Below, one piece after another: positions 51,392 through 61,138 of a stretch of DNA of 64,000 nucleotides. Position 1 is the first letter of the stretch, and each line of letters starts with the position of its first letter. The notes beneath the pieces were generated by a model. That model had not been told where the DNA came from. It did no database searches and saw only the letters and a program-made list of their open reading frames with translations. The position numbers were made by a program, and so were the translations under genes. The DNA is from Pseudomonas sp. DNDY-54 (GTDB taxonomy: Bacteria; Pseudomonadota; Gammaproteobacteria; Pseudomonadales; Pseudomonadaceae), in contig NZ_CP082271.1 of assembly GCF_019880365.1 (NCBI RefSeq), positions 2,046,001 through 2,110,000 of the forward strand, read 5' to 3'.

Positions 51392-52204
51392 TCAACTCAG
51401 CGCGATCCAGACCGGGCAATGGTCCGACGGTTTCTCCATGCCCCGGATGTCATAGTCGACCCCGCAATCCACGACGCGCTGATGCAAGCCGGGCGTGGTC
51501 AGGATCAGATCGATACGCAGGCCTCGACGCGGCTCATCCTCGAAGCCGCGGCTGCGATAGTCAAACCAGCTGAAGCGATCAGCGACCTCCGGGTTGAGCG
51601 TACGGAAGCTGTCCTGCAGGCCCCAGTTCTTCAGCCGCGCCAGCCACTCTCGTTCTTCGGGTAGAAAGCTGCACTTGCCGGTGCGTAACCAGCGCTTGGC
51701 GTTCACCTCGCCGATACCGATGTCGCAATCTTCAGGCGAGATATTGAAGTCCCCCATTACCGCAACCGACTGATCGGGCGTGAAGCGTTCTTCGAGCAAG
51801 GCCTGCAGATCGGCATAGAACTTGGTCTTGGCGGGAAACTTGGTGGGGTGAATGCGGCTTTCGCCCTGCGGGAAATAGCCATTCATGACAGTCACCGGGT
51901 GGCCGTTGCCATCGGCGAAGCGGCCCCAGATGAAGCGTTTCTGCGACTCTTCACCATCGCCTGGGAAGCCTTTGTGGATTTCCAGAGGGGCCTGCTTCGA
52001 GAGCAGTGCGACGCCGTAGTGACCTTTTTGACCATGAAAGTGGACGTGGTAGCCGAGGGCTTCGATCTCGGCCTGAGGAAACTGCTCGTCGGCGACTTTG
52101 GTTTCCTGCAGCCCGATAACGTCCGGTTGGTGCTTTTCAATAATCGCAGATAATTGATGAGGTCTCGCTCGCAACCCATTGATATTGAATGAAACAAGCT
52201 TCAT
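51392..52204 (-). CDS. xthA: Exodeoxyribonuclease III
   Basis: This 270-residue enzyme is an AP endonuclease and 3'-5' exonuclease of base-excision repair. The fold motifs are NINGLRARPHQL, GLQETKVADEQFP with the metal-binding glutamate, MGDFNISPEDCDIG with the catalytic aspartate and asparagine, and the C-terminal SDHCPVWIAL with the histidine. Start ATG is at 52204, 18 bases inside a longer frame. It is divergent from the GNAT gene. Confidence 0.95.
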   Translation of the reverse strand: MKLVSFNINGLRARPHQLSAIIEKHQPDVIGLQETKVADEQFPQAEIEALGYHVHFHGQKGHYGVALLSKQAPLEIHKGFPGDGEESQKRFIWGRFADGNGHPVTVMNGYFPQGESRIHPTKFPAKTKFYADLQALLEERFTPDQSVAVMGDFNISPEDCDIGIGEVNAKRWLRTGKCSFLPEEREWLARLKNWGLQDSFRTLNPEVADRFSWFDYRSRGFEDEPRRGLRIDLILTTPGLHQRVVDCGVDYDIRGMEKPSDHCPVWIALS

Positions 52205-52370
52205 GGATTCAGGCTCCGGCAAAAGCGCAATTCTAAGCGCTCCCTGGGGGTGGGCGCGAGCCGTGTACCCCCGCCGCGGCTAACGCTGTGTTCATGCGGC
52301 GCGACCGCGATACGGGTGCTAACGTGAAACCAGCCTTGCTTGAGAAAACAAACAATAAAAGAGAACCACC

Positions 52371-53009
52371 ATGCCGATGCCTGCCGAAGTACGAATGCTG
52401 GACAATGGTTACGCCCGGGAAGCGCGATCACTGCTGTATAACGCCTACCGGCACGAACCCACCTTTGCCTATCTGTTCGAAGCCGACCGGCCCGGGTACG
52501 ACCAACGGGTGCGCGCCACCGTTCGCGAGCTGGTCAATCAGCACTTGTTCCAGGATCAGCCCGCGCTGGGGTTGCTGGTCGAGGATCGACTTATCGCGGT
52601 CGCTCTGATCGCACCACCCCAGCGCCGGCTTGATGTGACAGAGAGTTGGGCCTGGCGGATGCGCATGTTGCTGACCGCGGGCTTTCGCTGCACGCGGCGC
52701 TACCTTGATTATCACGCTGCGGTTCTTGGATGCCTTCCACCCGGGGCTTTTCATGTACTTCCGCTGATGGCTGTCCACCCGAAATTTCAAGGGCAGCACT
52801 ATGGTGAGCAGCTGCTTGAAGCACTGCATAACTGGTGCGCTGCGGACACCACTTCGCAGGGTCTGGTAATCGATACGGGCAACGCTCGTTACCTGCAGTT
52901 CTATGCGCGGCAGGGCTATGAGGAAGTCGGTCAGGTGGCTATCGGGCCGGTGGTCGAGCATGTGTTCTTCCATCCCTCGCCGCAGCACGTCGAAGCCAAT
53001 AGCGGTTAA
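52371..53009 (+). CDS. GNAT-family N-acetyltransferase
   Basis: This 212-residue protein has the GNAT acetyl-CoA motif VHPKFQGQHYGEQLLEALHNW near residue 135-155 (Q-x-x-Y-G in place of the usual Q-x-x-G-x-G) and the C-terminal beta strand VIDTGNARYLQFYARQGYEEVGQ. The N-terminal region is long for a GNAT, with hydrophobic-rich central part (LLVEDRLIAVALIAPP). The substrate is unknown. It has a short AGAG before its ATG. Confidence 0.82.
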   Translation: MPMPAEVRMLDNGYAREARSLLYNAYRHEPTFAYLFEADRPGYDQRVRATVRELVNQHLFQDQPALGLLVEDRLIAVALIAPPQRRLDVTESWAWRMRMLLTAGFRCTRRYLDYHAAVLGCLPPGAFHVLPLMAVHPKFQGQHYGEQLLEALHNWCAADTTSQGLVIDTGNARYLQFYARQGYEEVGQVAIGPVVEHVFFHPSPQHVEANSG

Positions 53010-53154
53010 CGGGCGAATTTTGCCTGCCACCGACAGTCCAATCGGTGGATGTCTGAAGAAGTGCTCCAATGCCCTGCCTGATGCTGTATGTACCGCGCAA
53101 CGCGCCCCGATGCCAACCCGAGCGTCGGTGGCTGCCGTGCTAGCATCGCTCGCC

Positions 53155-54882
53155 ATGCGCCTATCATTTTCAGGTCGGATTGTTCCGGCCGGCCTTGCCG
53201 TGTTTGCCTCAATGCACGTTTGCTCAGCGGAACTCGATGTCACTGTCGAGCCGTCCAACCGGGCATTGCGTGAGAACGTCGAAAACTACATCGGCGACTT
53301 GGGTGATCGTAACGAGCAGGAGTTGCTGCGCTATAGCCGTATCGCCCAGGAACAGGCGGAAAAGGCGCTGCAGGCGCTGGGTTATTACAACGGTGAAATC
53401 GAATCGCAAGTCAGCGGGGGTGAAGACCCGCGGCTGACGCTGCGTATCGAACCTGGAGAACCGGTTCGGCTGGCTGACATCACGGTGCGGGTGGACGGTC
53501 CGGCCGCTGAGTTGAGCGCGTTTCGTGTGCCGCGTAACAGGCTGAAAACCGGTGACGTGCTCAACCATGGCCAGTACGAAGACGTGAAGCAGCAGATCCT
53601 TAATCAGGCTTCGCGCTACGGCTTTTTCGATGGCCGATTCACGCGGCAGCGGCTGGCTATCGATCCCGCCGCCAATACCGCGGATGTCGAACTGGTATTC
53701 GAAAGTGGCCCGCGGTACAGGTTAGGCGATGTGGGATTCGACGGTGATTCACCCTTCGATCCGGATCTGCTGGATCGCATGGTGCCGTTCGACGCCGGCA
53801 CGCCGTATGACTCAGAGCTGGTGGCTGACCTTAACCAGGCGATGCAATCCAGCGGCTATTTTGAGGGTGTCCGGGTCGACGCCAACCCGGCTAACGCCGA
53901 GCAGCTGAGCATCCCGGTCACGGTGCAGCTGACCACACGCGACCCAAGAACGCTGGGGCTAGGCCTCGGTTATTCCACTGATGTCGGGCCGCGCGTGCGC
54001 CTTGATTTTCTTCGGCATTGGGTGAACCCGCAGGGGCACAGCTACGGTATCGAGTCAGAGCTTTCGGCGCCGCGGCAGAACATCGGGCTATGGTACGACG
54101 TGCCGTTGGATCCACCGCTCACCGAAAAACTTCGGTATGCCGCCGGCTATCAATACGAAGAGTTGGGCGACAAGGACAGCCTGAGCCGATTGCTCACGGT
54201 CGGCCCCGAATGGCATCGCAAGTTACCCAGTGGCTGGAATCGGGTATGGGCGCTGAAGTGGCGGCATGAGCAGTACGAGCTCGGCGATGATACGGGTGTT
54301 AGCACGCTGCTGATGCCGGGGGTCGCCTATAGCTATCTGCGCAGCGACAACCGCATTGATCCCAGCCGCGGGTATCGCCTGGAGTTCGAGTTGGCAGGCG
54401 CGAAGGAGGGCCTGTTGTCTGATGCGAACCTGATCCATGCGAACACCACGGTCAAGGGTTTGATCACCCTCGCTGGGCGCCACCGTTTCCTGGGGCGCGT
54501 TGAGGTGGGGGGCAACTGGACTAACGAATACACCAACGTCCCGCCGTCGCTTCGCTATTTCGCAGGTGGCGACCAGAGCGTGCGTGGCTACGACTACCAA
54601 AGCCTGTCGCCGACTAACTCTGACGGCGACAAGATCGGTGGCCGCTATCAGTTGGCGGTCAGTGCGGAGTACCAGTATTCGCTCACCGACAAATGGCGCG
54701 TGGCGACCTTCGTCGATCAGGGCAACGCCTTCAACTCGCTTGAGCTGCCTTCTCTGAAAAGCAGCGTCGGGTTGGGGGTGCGCTGGGTTTCGCCGGTGGG
54801 GCCGATACGTGTGGACTTGGCTCACCCCCTGGACAGTGAAGGTGGTGTACGGCTCCATTTCTCCATGGGGCCGGAGCTTTGA
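53155..54882 (+). CDS. tamA: Translocation and assembly module subunit TamA
   Basis: This 575-residue outer-membrane protein of the Omp85 family works with TamB in envelope assembly and lipid transport. A signal peptide ends near HVCSA-EL. Three POTRA domains lie in about residues 28-265, and the 16-strand barrel follows with the family motif in FAGGDQSVRGYDYQSLSP near residue 465 and a C-terminal VRLHFSMGPEL. The start is placed at ATG 53155, the best signal-peptide match, although no strong ribosome site is visible and ATG 53110 is possible. It overlaps tamB by four bases. Confidence 0.93.
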   Translation: MRLSFSGRIVPAGLAVFASMHVCSAELDVTVEPSNRALRENVENYIGDLGDRNEQELLRYSRIAQEQAEKALQALGYYNGEIESQVSGGEDPRLTLRIEPGEPVRLADITVRVDGPAAELSAFRVPRNRLKTGDVLNHGQYEDVKQQILNQASRYGFFDGRFTRQRLAIDPAANTADVELVFESGPRYRLGDVGFDGDSPFDPDLLDRMVPFDAGTPYDSELVADLNQAMQSSGYFEGVRVDANPANAEQLSIPVTVQLTTRDPRTLGLGLGYSTDVGPRVRLDFLRHWVNPQGHSYGIESELSAPRQNIGLWYDVPLDPPLTEKLRYAAGYQYEELGDKDSLSRLLTVGPEWHRKLPSGWNRVWALKWRHEQYELGDDTGVSTLLMPGVAYSYLRSDNRIDPSRGYRLEFELAGAKEGLLSDANLIHANTTVKGLITLAGRHRFLGRVEVGGNWTNEYTNVPPSLRYFAGGDQSVRGYDYQSLSPTNSDGDKIGGRYQLAVSAEYQYSLTDKWRVATFVDQGNAFNSLELPSLKSSVGLGVRWVSPVGPIRVDLAHPLDSEGGVRLHFSMGPEL

Positions 54883-57800
54883 AGCGAACGGTGAAGATCT
54901 TGGGTTGGCTGCTGTTGGGCCTGCTGACTCTGACGCTTCTGGCTATCCTGGCCGTTGCGGCGGTACTGGGCACAACCTCGGGCAGTCGCTGGGTTCTTGG
55001 GATGGTTCCTGGTGTGCAGGTCGATCAGTTCGAGGGAAACCTCGGTAGCACGTGGCAGGCGCAGCGATTGACCTGGGCGCAGGAGGATCGTCGAGTCGAG
55101 GTCAGTTCGCCGCGAATGACATGGTCGCCGTTCTGCCTGCTGCGCATGACGCTTTGTATAGAAGAGCTCGCTGCTGAACGCATTGATCTGCAGTTCCCGC
55201 CGACACCTGACGATGCCAAACCAAGCGAGCCGTTCAGCCTGCCCGACGTCAACCTGCCGCTCGAACTGCAAGTCGAGCGAGTCGAGATCGGCCAACTCCG
55301 GCTAAACGATGTAGAGCAGCTACAGCACCTGGCCTTACGCGCGGATTGGCGCAAGGAGGGGCTCGACATCAAGACTTTCGAACTGCGCCGTGATGACGTC
55401 TCGCTGGAGATGACCGGACGCTTGCAGCCGAGCGGCGACTGGCCGCTGAAGCTGGCCGGCAACGCAGCGCTACGATCTCCTGATGAACAGCCCTGGGCGC
55501 TTAGGATCGCGGTCGACGGAGAACTGCGCGAGCACCTGATGCTGAACGTCGAGAGCCAGGGCTATCTCGATGCCACCCTTGGCGGCCGGATACGCCCGCT
55601 GGAGCCGGAGCTGCCAGCCAACCTCGTGCTGGTCGTGGAGCGTTTCAAGGCAGCTGCAGCGCTGCCGGATGCACTGCGCCTCGATACGCTTGAATTGAAA
55701 GCAGAGGGTGACCTCGAGCGCGGCTACGCGCTGAGGGGTAACGGCAGCCTGCAAGGCGAGGGCGGGGCAGTCGGCATTGTCTTGGAGGGGGCGGTCGATG
55801 CCGAGCAAGCACAGGTTGACTTACTGCAGCTAGATGCAGGCGAGGGGCAACGCATCAGTGTTAACGGACAGGTCGGCTGGCAGGACGGTTTGCGGGGCGA
55901 GGCAGACCTGGCCTGGCGAGAATTCCCCTGGCGGCGGCTGTATCCAGAGGTAGACGAACCGCCTGTAGCGCTGCGGACGCTGGATGCCCAGGTGCAATAC
56001 GACGACGGCAACTATCTCGGTAATTTCGACGCAGCGCTGACCGGGCCCTCTGGCTATTTCACACTGCAGAGCCCGGTCAGCGGCGATCTGGAGGTGGTGC
56101 ATCTGCCGCAGTTGGAGCTGCGTGCGGGACAAGGCAGCGCAGCGGGCAACCTGAGTGTCGGTTTTGCCGATGGCATCGATTGGAACACCACGCTGAATCT
56201 GAGCGATTTTGATCCATCGTATTGGGTCGCGGAATTGCCTGGCCAACTCGGCGGCACGCTCAGCAGCCGCGGTGACATGCGCAATGAGCAACTGCGCGCC
56301 GAGACGCGCCTGGCGCTTAACGGCACATTACGCAAGCAACCGCTGAATCTGGAGCTGGAGGCGAGCGGGCAGGACACTACCTGGGATGTACCGCGAATTG
56401 ACCTGCGGCTAGGCGACAATCGCGTCCAGGGCAACGGGCGCTGGGCCGAATCGCTGCGGGCCAGCCTGCAGCTCGACCTGCCTCGTCTGGCGCAACTCTG
56501 GCCTAACCTGCGCGGCCGACTGGCCGGCGACCTCAGCCTGGCGGGCACACCGCAAGCGCCTCAGGGCGAGCTGTCGCTTGAAGGCAGTGGACTCGAATTG
56601 CAGGACAACCGCTTGGCGAATGTACAACTCGCGGCGAGCCTGGAAGACGGCGAGCGTGGCCAGCTGCAGCTCACAGCTGACGGCCTGCAGGCAGGTGAAA
56701 CCGAGCTGGGCCAATTGCAAGTACGTGCCAACGGGACTCAACAGACGCATCAGGCCACTATGAGCGTGCAAGGCCCTTTGCTGGACTTATCCCTGGCGCT
56801 GAACGGTGGGTTGGATAACGGAGATTGGCGGGGACGCTTGCTAAGCGCAGCGTTCGAAGCCAAGGAACAACAGTGGTCGCTTCAACAACCCGCAACGCTT
56901 GAGCGGCTGGACAGCGGCCGGATCAACGTGGGTGCGCATTGCTGGGGATCAGGACCTGCCACGCTTTGTGCAGAGGACCAGCGGCTTCTCCCGGACCCGC
57001 GGCTGCGCTATCGACTGCGAGATTTTCCTCTGGAATCACTGGCTGCTTATCTACCCGACAATCTTGTGTGGCAAGGCGAGGTCGATGCTGATCTGTCGCT
57101 CGATTTGCCCAGCGCCGGCCCCAGCGGGCGCATACGGGTCGATGCAGGGCCTGGCACATTGCGTATGCGTGACGGTGAACAGTGGCTGGACTTCCCTTAC
57201 GCAACACTGGCGTTGAATAGTGAGCTGACACCGCAACAGGTTGACAGCCATTTGCGCTTCGAGGGTGGTGAGCTGGGCGAGCTGGACGTGCGCCTTCAGG
57301 TCGATCCCAGCACTGAGGCAAAGGCCATCACGGGTGCGTTCCGCTTGACCGATTTCGATCTATCCGTCGTCAGGCCCTTCGTTCCTCAGATCGAGCGGCT
57401 GGACGGGCAGCTGAGTGGACGGGGCGAACTGTCGGGCAGCTTGCAGCAGCCACTTATCAATGGCGAGCTGGTGCTGAGCGATGCCGAGATCGCGGGGAGC
57501 GAGCTGCCCGTGAGCTTCGAGCAGCTTCAGGTTCGCGCCGTTATCGAAGGCGAGCGCATGCAGATCGAGGGTGACTGGCGCAGTGGTGAGTACGGGCGAG
57601 GCGAGATTGACGGCACGCTCGCTTGGCGTGATGCGCTGGACCTGAACCTGCGTGTGAAGGGCAGTCGGCTGCCGGTCATCGTCGAGCCTTACGCTGAGCT
57701 GGAAGTCGAGCCGGATCTGAGACTGGCGCTGGCGGACGACCAGTTGGCGGTGAGCGGCAAGGTGCGGGTACCGCGCGGCGACATCACCGTTCGCGAGCTG

Positions 57801-58571
57801 CCACCGTCGACCGTCAGGGTGTCCGACGATGCTGTGATCGTTGGTGAAGAGGCCGACGAAGCACAGACACCATTGGTCATTCGCATGGATATAGATGTCG
57901 AGGTGGGGCAGGACCGGCTTCGGTTCTCTGGCTTTGGCCTCACCGCGGACCTGGCGGGCTATCTTCATATCGGTGATGACCTAGACACCCGAGGTGAGCT
58001 CAATCTGAACAATGGCCGATACCGGGCGTACGGCCAGCGCCTGACTATTCGGCGTGCCCAGCTGTTGTTCACCGGTGTGCTGTCGCAGCCATTTCTGAAT
58101 ATTGAAGCCATACGGCGGATCGAAGCCGACAACGTAATTGCAGGCCTGCGCATCACCGGCAGTGCTGAACAACCGAGGGTCGACGTGTTCGCCGAACCGG
58201 CGATGAGCCAAGAGCAGGCGCTGTCGTATCTGGTGTTGGGTCGGCCGCTCGGCGCCGATACCGGTGACAACAACATGTTGGCGCAGGCTGCCCTGGGGCT
58301 CGGGCTCGCCAGCAGTTCGTCGGTTACCGGCAACGTTGCGCAGCGCCTGGGTATTCAGGATTTTCAGCTCGACACCGAGGGCCGTGGTACCGAAACCAGC
58401 GTCGTCGCCAGCGGACGGCTGACTGACCGCCTGACGCTTCGCTACGGCGTTGGGGTGTTCGAGTCGGCTAACACCGTCGCGCTGCGTTATCAGCTTACCA
58501 AACGAATTTTCCTCGAAGCGGCGAGCGGGCTCGCCAGTTCGCTGGACATTTTCTACCGACGAAATTTCTAA
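54879..58571 (+). CDS. tamB: Translocation and assembly module protein TamB
   Basis: This 1230-residue AsmA-like protein bridges the inner and outer membranes. It starts with TTG at 54879, which overlaps the tamA stop as TTGA, with GGAG seven bases upstream. One N-terminal anchor (ILGWLLLGLLTLTLLAILAV) leads into a long series of beta-rich repeats. The C-terminal DUF490 domain contains ARLTGSAEQP-like text (IAGLRITGSAEQPRVDVF, EQALSYLVLGRPL) and ends with LGIQDFQLDTEG and RYQLTKRIFLEAASG. The extent is normal for TamB. Coupling to tamA is certain from the overlap. Confidence 0.95.
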   Translation: MKRTVKILGWLLLGLLTLTLLAILAVAAVLGTTSGSRWVLGMVPGVQVDQFEGNLGSTWQAQRLTWAQEDRRVEVSSPRMTWSPFCLLRMTLCIEELAAERIDLQFPPTPDDAKPSEPFSLPDVNLPLELQVERVEIGQLRLNDVEQLQHLALRADWRKEGLDIKTFELRRDDVSLEMTGRLQPSGDWPLKLAGNAALRSPDEQPWALRIAVDGELREHLMLNVESQGYLDATLGGRIRPLEPELPANLVLVVERFKAAAALPDALRLDTLELKAEGDLERGYALRGNGSLQGEGGAVGIVLEGAVDAEQAQVDLLQLDAGEGQRISVNGQVGWQDGLRGEADLAWREFPWRRLYPEVDEPPVALRTLDAQVQYDDGNYLGNFDAALTGPSGYFTLQSPVSGDLEVVHLPQLELRAGQGSAAGNLSVGFADGIDWNTTLNLSDFDPSYWVAELPGQLGGTLSSRGDMRNEQLRAETRLALNGTLRKQPLNLELEASGQDTTWDVPRIDLRLGDNRVQGNGRWAESLRASLQLDLPRLAQLWPNLRGRLAGDLSLAGTPQAPQGELSLEGSGLELQDNRLANVQLAASLEDGERGQLQLTADGLQAGETELGQLQVRANGTQQTHQATMSVQGPLLDLSLALNGGLDNGDWRGRLLSAAFEAKEQQWSLQQPATLERLDSGRINVGAHCWGSGPATLCAEDQRLLPDPRLRYRLRDFPLESLAAYLPDNLVWQGEVDADLSLDLPSAGPSGRIRVDAGPGTLRMRDGEQWLDFPYATLALNSELTPQQVDSHLRFEGGELGELDVRLQVDPSTEAKAITGAFRLTDFDLSVVRPFVPQIERLDGQLSGRGELSGSLQQPLINGELVLSDAEIAGSELPVSFEQLQVRAVIEGERMQIEGDWRSGEYGRGEIDGTLAWRDALDLNLRVKGSRLPVIVEPYAELEVEPDLRLALADDQLAVSGKVRVPRGDITVRELPPSTVRVSDDAVIVGEEADEAQTPLVIRMDIDVEVGQDRLRFSGFGLTADLAGYLHIGDDLDTRGELNLNNGRYRAYGQRLTIRRAQLLFTGVLSQPFLNIEAIRRIEADNVIAGLRITGSAEQPRVDVFAEPAMSQEQALSYLVLGRPLGADTGDNNMLAQAALGLGLASSSSVTGNVAQRLGIQDFQLDTEGRGTETSVVASGRLTDRLTLRYGVGVFESANTVALRYQLTKRIFLEAASGLASSLDIFYRRNF

Positions 58572-58972
58572 GCTGACCGCTCTGCTGAGTTCTCCTTAAA
58601 CAATTTCTTCAAAGCGCTGGCGCAGATACAACGCTGGGCTACGCTGATGGCCTTACGTAACCGGCAATCGAGGCACAACCAACAGTGGCTGGCGAGTCAT
58701 TTTCGGGGCGCACAGACGTCATGCAAACCGGGTCGCGCCAACGGCTTTCGGTGGTGGTAGGATCGCCCGGTCGCTCCTTGCGCGGCGGCTGACGCAAGGC
58801 TCTAGCATGAGTTTTGCAAGTGGTCGGTGGTGCCCAGCACATTGAAGTCGGGGGTCACGAACCGAGTCGTTCCGGTGTGGTGAAACAGGCGGTGCTGACA
58901 CGCTGCGTTTACACCACCCGGCACGGGCTGCTAGGGCAAGGATGTCTAACATAATTAATAAGGGTGCCTTGA
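58572..58972 (+). other. Structured intergenic region upstream of the AGCS symporter
   Basis: There is no gene in these 401 bases. Two hairpins are visible: CCTTGCG-N10-CGCAAGG (58776-58799) and a longer one in which CGG-t-GTGGTG and AAAC (58873-58886) pair with GTTT and CACCAC-CCG (58907-58920). A promoter -10-like AT-rich stretch (58950-58960) lies close to the start, so the second hairpin may precede the promoter or belong to a long leader. A structured leader is a possibility only. Confidence 0.4.
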
Positions 58973-60325
58973 ATGGAATTCCTGCAAAACCTAGTCAATA
59001 GCGTCAACGGTCTCGTTTGGGGACCGCCCATGCTGGTGCTGATTCTCGGCACTGGCCTGTTCCTGATGGTGATGCTCAAGTTCATGCCGCTTTTGCGCAT
59101 AGGCACCGGTTTCGCACTGATTTGGCGCGGACGTGCAAAAGGCGACGAAGCAACGGGCGAAATTAGCCCGTTCCAAGCGCTGATGACCTGTCTGGCTGCG
59201 ACGGTCGGTACGGGCAACATCGCGGGTGTGGCCACAGCGATCTTTCTCGGTGGTCCGGGTGCGCTGTTCTGGATGTGGTGTACGGCTCTGGTGGGGATGG
59301 CCACGAAGTACTGTGAAGTCGTCCTGGCAGTGCACTACCGCGAAAAGGATGACCGTGGCGAACACGTCGGCGGGCCGATGTACGCGATCAAGAACGGTCT
59401 GAGCAAACGCTGGATATGGCTCGGCGGCGCGTTTGCCATTTTCGGCGGTCTGGCTGGATTCGGCATCGGTAACATGGTCCAAGTGAACAGCATGGCGCTT
59501 GCGCTTGAGACCACCTTTTCCGTACCGCTATGGCTGACCGGCCTGGTCACCATGTTCTTCGTTGGCTTGGTGGTGCTTGGCGGTATCAAGCGAATCGGCG
59601 CAGTGGCCGCGGCACTCGTGCCCTTTATGTGCGTGGCCTACATCATTGCTGGCGTCACGGTATTGGTGGTGCATGCCGAGCAGATTCCTGCCGCGTTTGA
59701 TCTGATCTTCACCCACGCCTTTACGCCCATTGCTGCCACCGGCGGCTTTGCTGGTGCGGCGGTGATGGCTGCGATTCGCTTCGGCGTTGCGCGCGGGATC
59801 TTCTCCAACGAGGCGGGTTTGGGCACGGCTGGTATCGCTCAGGCAGCCGGCACCACCCAGAGCTCGGTTCGCTCGGGCATGATCGGCATGATGGGTACCT
59901 TCATCGATACCATCATCATCTGTTCCATCACTGGCCTGGCAATCATCTGCTCTGGCGTCTGGACGGGCGGCGAAAGTGGTGCCGCGTTGTCTGCTGCGGC
60001 TTTTGAATCAGCGATGCCCGGTTTCGGTGGCGCACTGCTGACGATTGCTCTGGTGGTATTCGCATTCACCACCATTCTGGGCTGGAGCTATTTCGGCGAG
60101 AAATGCTGGGAATTCATGGTTGGCACCCGGGCAATATGGCCGTTCCGTGTCATCTGGGTTCTGGCGGTTCCCTTCGGCGCGATCGCTCAACTGGATTTCG
60201 CCTGGCTGCTGGCCGATACCCTGAACGGCTTGATGGCTATTCCTAACCTGATTTCGCTGATTCTGCTAAGCCCAGTGGTCGTGAAATTGACCAAGGAATA
60301 TTTCGCCCGCACCCAGACCGCATAA
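58973..60325 (+). CDS. Sodium:alanine/glycine symporter (AGCS family)
   Basis: This 450-residue inner-membrane symporter has about eleven membrane segments. The AGCS signature PFQALMTCLAATVGTGNIAGVATAI starts near residue 66, with FGVARGIFSNEAGLGTAGIAQAAGTTQ in the second half. These motifs define the amino acid:cation symporters of the AlsT/AgcS type that carry alanine or glycine with sodium. AAGG lies about ten bases upstream of the ATG. The next gene, tpx, begins 50 bases after its stop, with a GC hairpin between. Confidence 0.93.
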   Translation: MEFLQNLVNSVNGLVWGPPMLVLILGTGLFLMVMLKFMPLLRIGTGFALIWRGRAKGDEATGEISPFQALMTCLAATVGTGNIAGVATAIFLGGPGALFWMWCTALVGMATKYCEVVLAVHYREKDDRGEHVGGPMYAIKNGLSKRWIWLGGAFAIFGGLAGFGIGNMVQVNSMALALETTFSVPLWLTGLVTMFFVGLVVLGGIKRIGAVAAALVPFMCVAYIIAGVTVLVVHAEQIPAAFDLIFTHAFTPIAATGGFAGAAVMAAIRFGVARGIFSNEAGLGTAGIAQAAGTTQSSVRSGMIGMMGTFIDTIIICSITGLAIICSGVWTGGESGAALSAAAFESAMPGFGGALLTIALVVFAFTTILGWSYFGEKCWEFMVGTRAIWPFRVIWVLAVPFGAIAQLDFAWLLADTLNGLMAIPNLISLILLSPVVVKLTKEYFARTQTA

Positions 60326-60332
60326 TCCATCA

Positions 60333-60353
60333 GGGCCGCGATTCTCGCGGCCC
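60333..60353 (+). terminator. GC-rich hairpin between the symporter and tpx
   Basis: A perfect 8-base stem GGGCCGCG / CGCGGCCC with a five-base loop lies seven bases beyond the symporter stop. There is no T-tract, so it may slow RNA decay or partially terminate. Confidence 0.45.
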
Positions 60354-60374
60354 ATGACCCTTAAAGGAGTCCGC

Positions 60375-60875
60375 ATGACTGAGGTAACCCTCAAAGGCAA
60401 CCCGATCCAGGTCGCTGGTGATTTCCCGCAATCCGGTCAGAAGGCCAAGCCCTTTAGTCTGGTTGGCGGTGATCTGGCCGATGTCACGCTGAGCAGCTTC
60501 GCTGGCAAGCGCAAGGTGCTGAACATCTTCCCGAGCATCGATACACCCACGTGCGCGACGTCGGTGCGCAAGTTCAACGCACAGGCCAACGAGCTGGCCA
60601 ACACAGTGGTGTTGTGTATCTCCGCTGATCTTCCTTTCGCACAAAAGCGTTTCTGCGGCGCCGAGGGGCTGGAGAACGTGATCAACCTGTCAACCATGCG
60701 TGGCCGTGAGTTTCTTGACGACTACGGGGTACTGATCGCTACGGGCCCGCTCGCCGGCGTATCGGCTCGCGCGGTGGTGGTGCTGGACGAACAGGACCAG
60801 GTTCTACATAGCGAACTGGTTGCCGAAATCGGCACCGAGCCAAACTACGACGCGGCTATCGCCGCGCTCAAGTAG
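60375..60875 (+). CDS. tpx: Thiol peroxidase
   Basis: This 166-residue atypical two-cysteine peroxiredoxin reduces lipid hydroperoxides with thioredoxin. The peroxidatic Cys60 is in DTPTCATSVRKFN and the resolving Cys94 is in KRFCGAEGLENV. The substrate-contacting motif FPSIDTPTC and SFAGKRKVLNIFP are as expected. AAAGGAG precedes the ATG at 60375. A weak terminator follows. The gene is normal in length and motif. Confidence 0.96.
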   Translation: MTEVTLKGNPIQVAGDFPQSGQKAKPFSLVGGDLADVTLSSFAGKRKVLNIFPSIDTPTCATSVRKFNAQANELANTVVLCISADLPFAQKRFCGAEGLENVINLSTMRGREFLDDYGVLIATGPLAGVSARAVVVLDEQDQVLHSELVAEIGTEPNYDAAIAALK

Positions 60876-60892
60876 GTCAAGCTCTGTAATAG

Positions 60893-60918
60893 GGAAGCGG
60901 TGCAATGCCGCTTCCTTT
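60893..60918 (+). terminator. Probable tpx terminator
   Basis: Stem GGAAGCGG / CCGCTTCC (60893-60900 and 60908-60915) with a seven-base loop is followed by only TTT. It lies 18 bases after the tpx stop. Confidence 0.6.
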
Positions 60919-61138
60919 GGCACCATAAACCGGCGACAGAAATCCTTCCCGTCTCCCGGTCCGTTTGTATTTATTCAATTGGCTCAATGGCTCCAGTACG
61001 GCTTAGCTACGGGATATCTCGCGTACTGTGACCGCCGTTGGATAAAGGTGGCGTTAGGCCAGATTTATTGGTTTGGCTACAAAATCTTTTCCTGTCGCTG
61101 CGGTCAGAGCACTTGTTACCCATTGAATGGATTCGCTT

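Noticed and set aside
52903..53154. N-terminal extension of TamA
   Set aside because: The frame is open upstream of 53155 but the residues are arginine- and serine-rich and overlap the acetyltransferase gene; the signal peptide begins at 53155.
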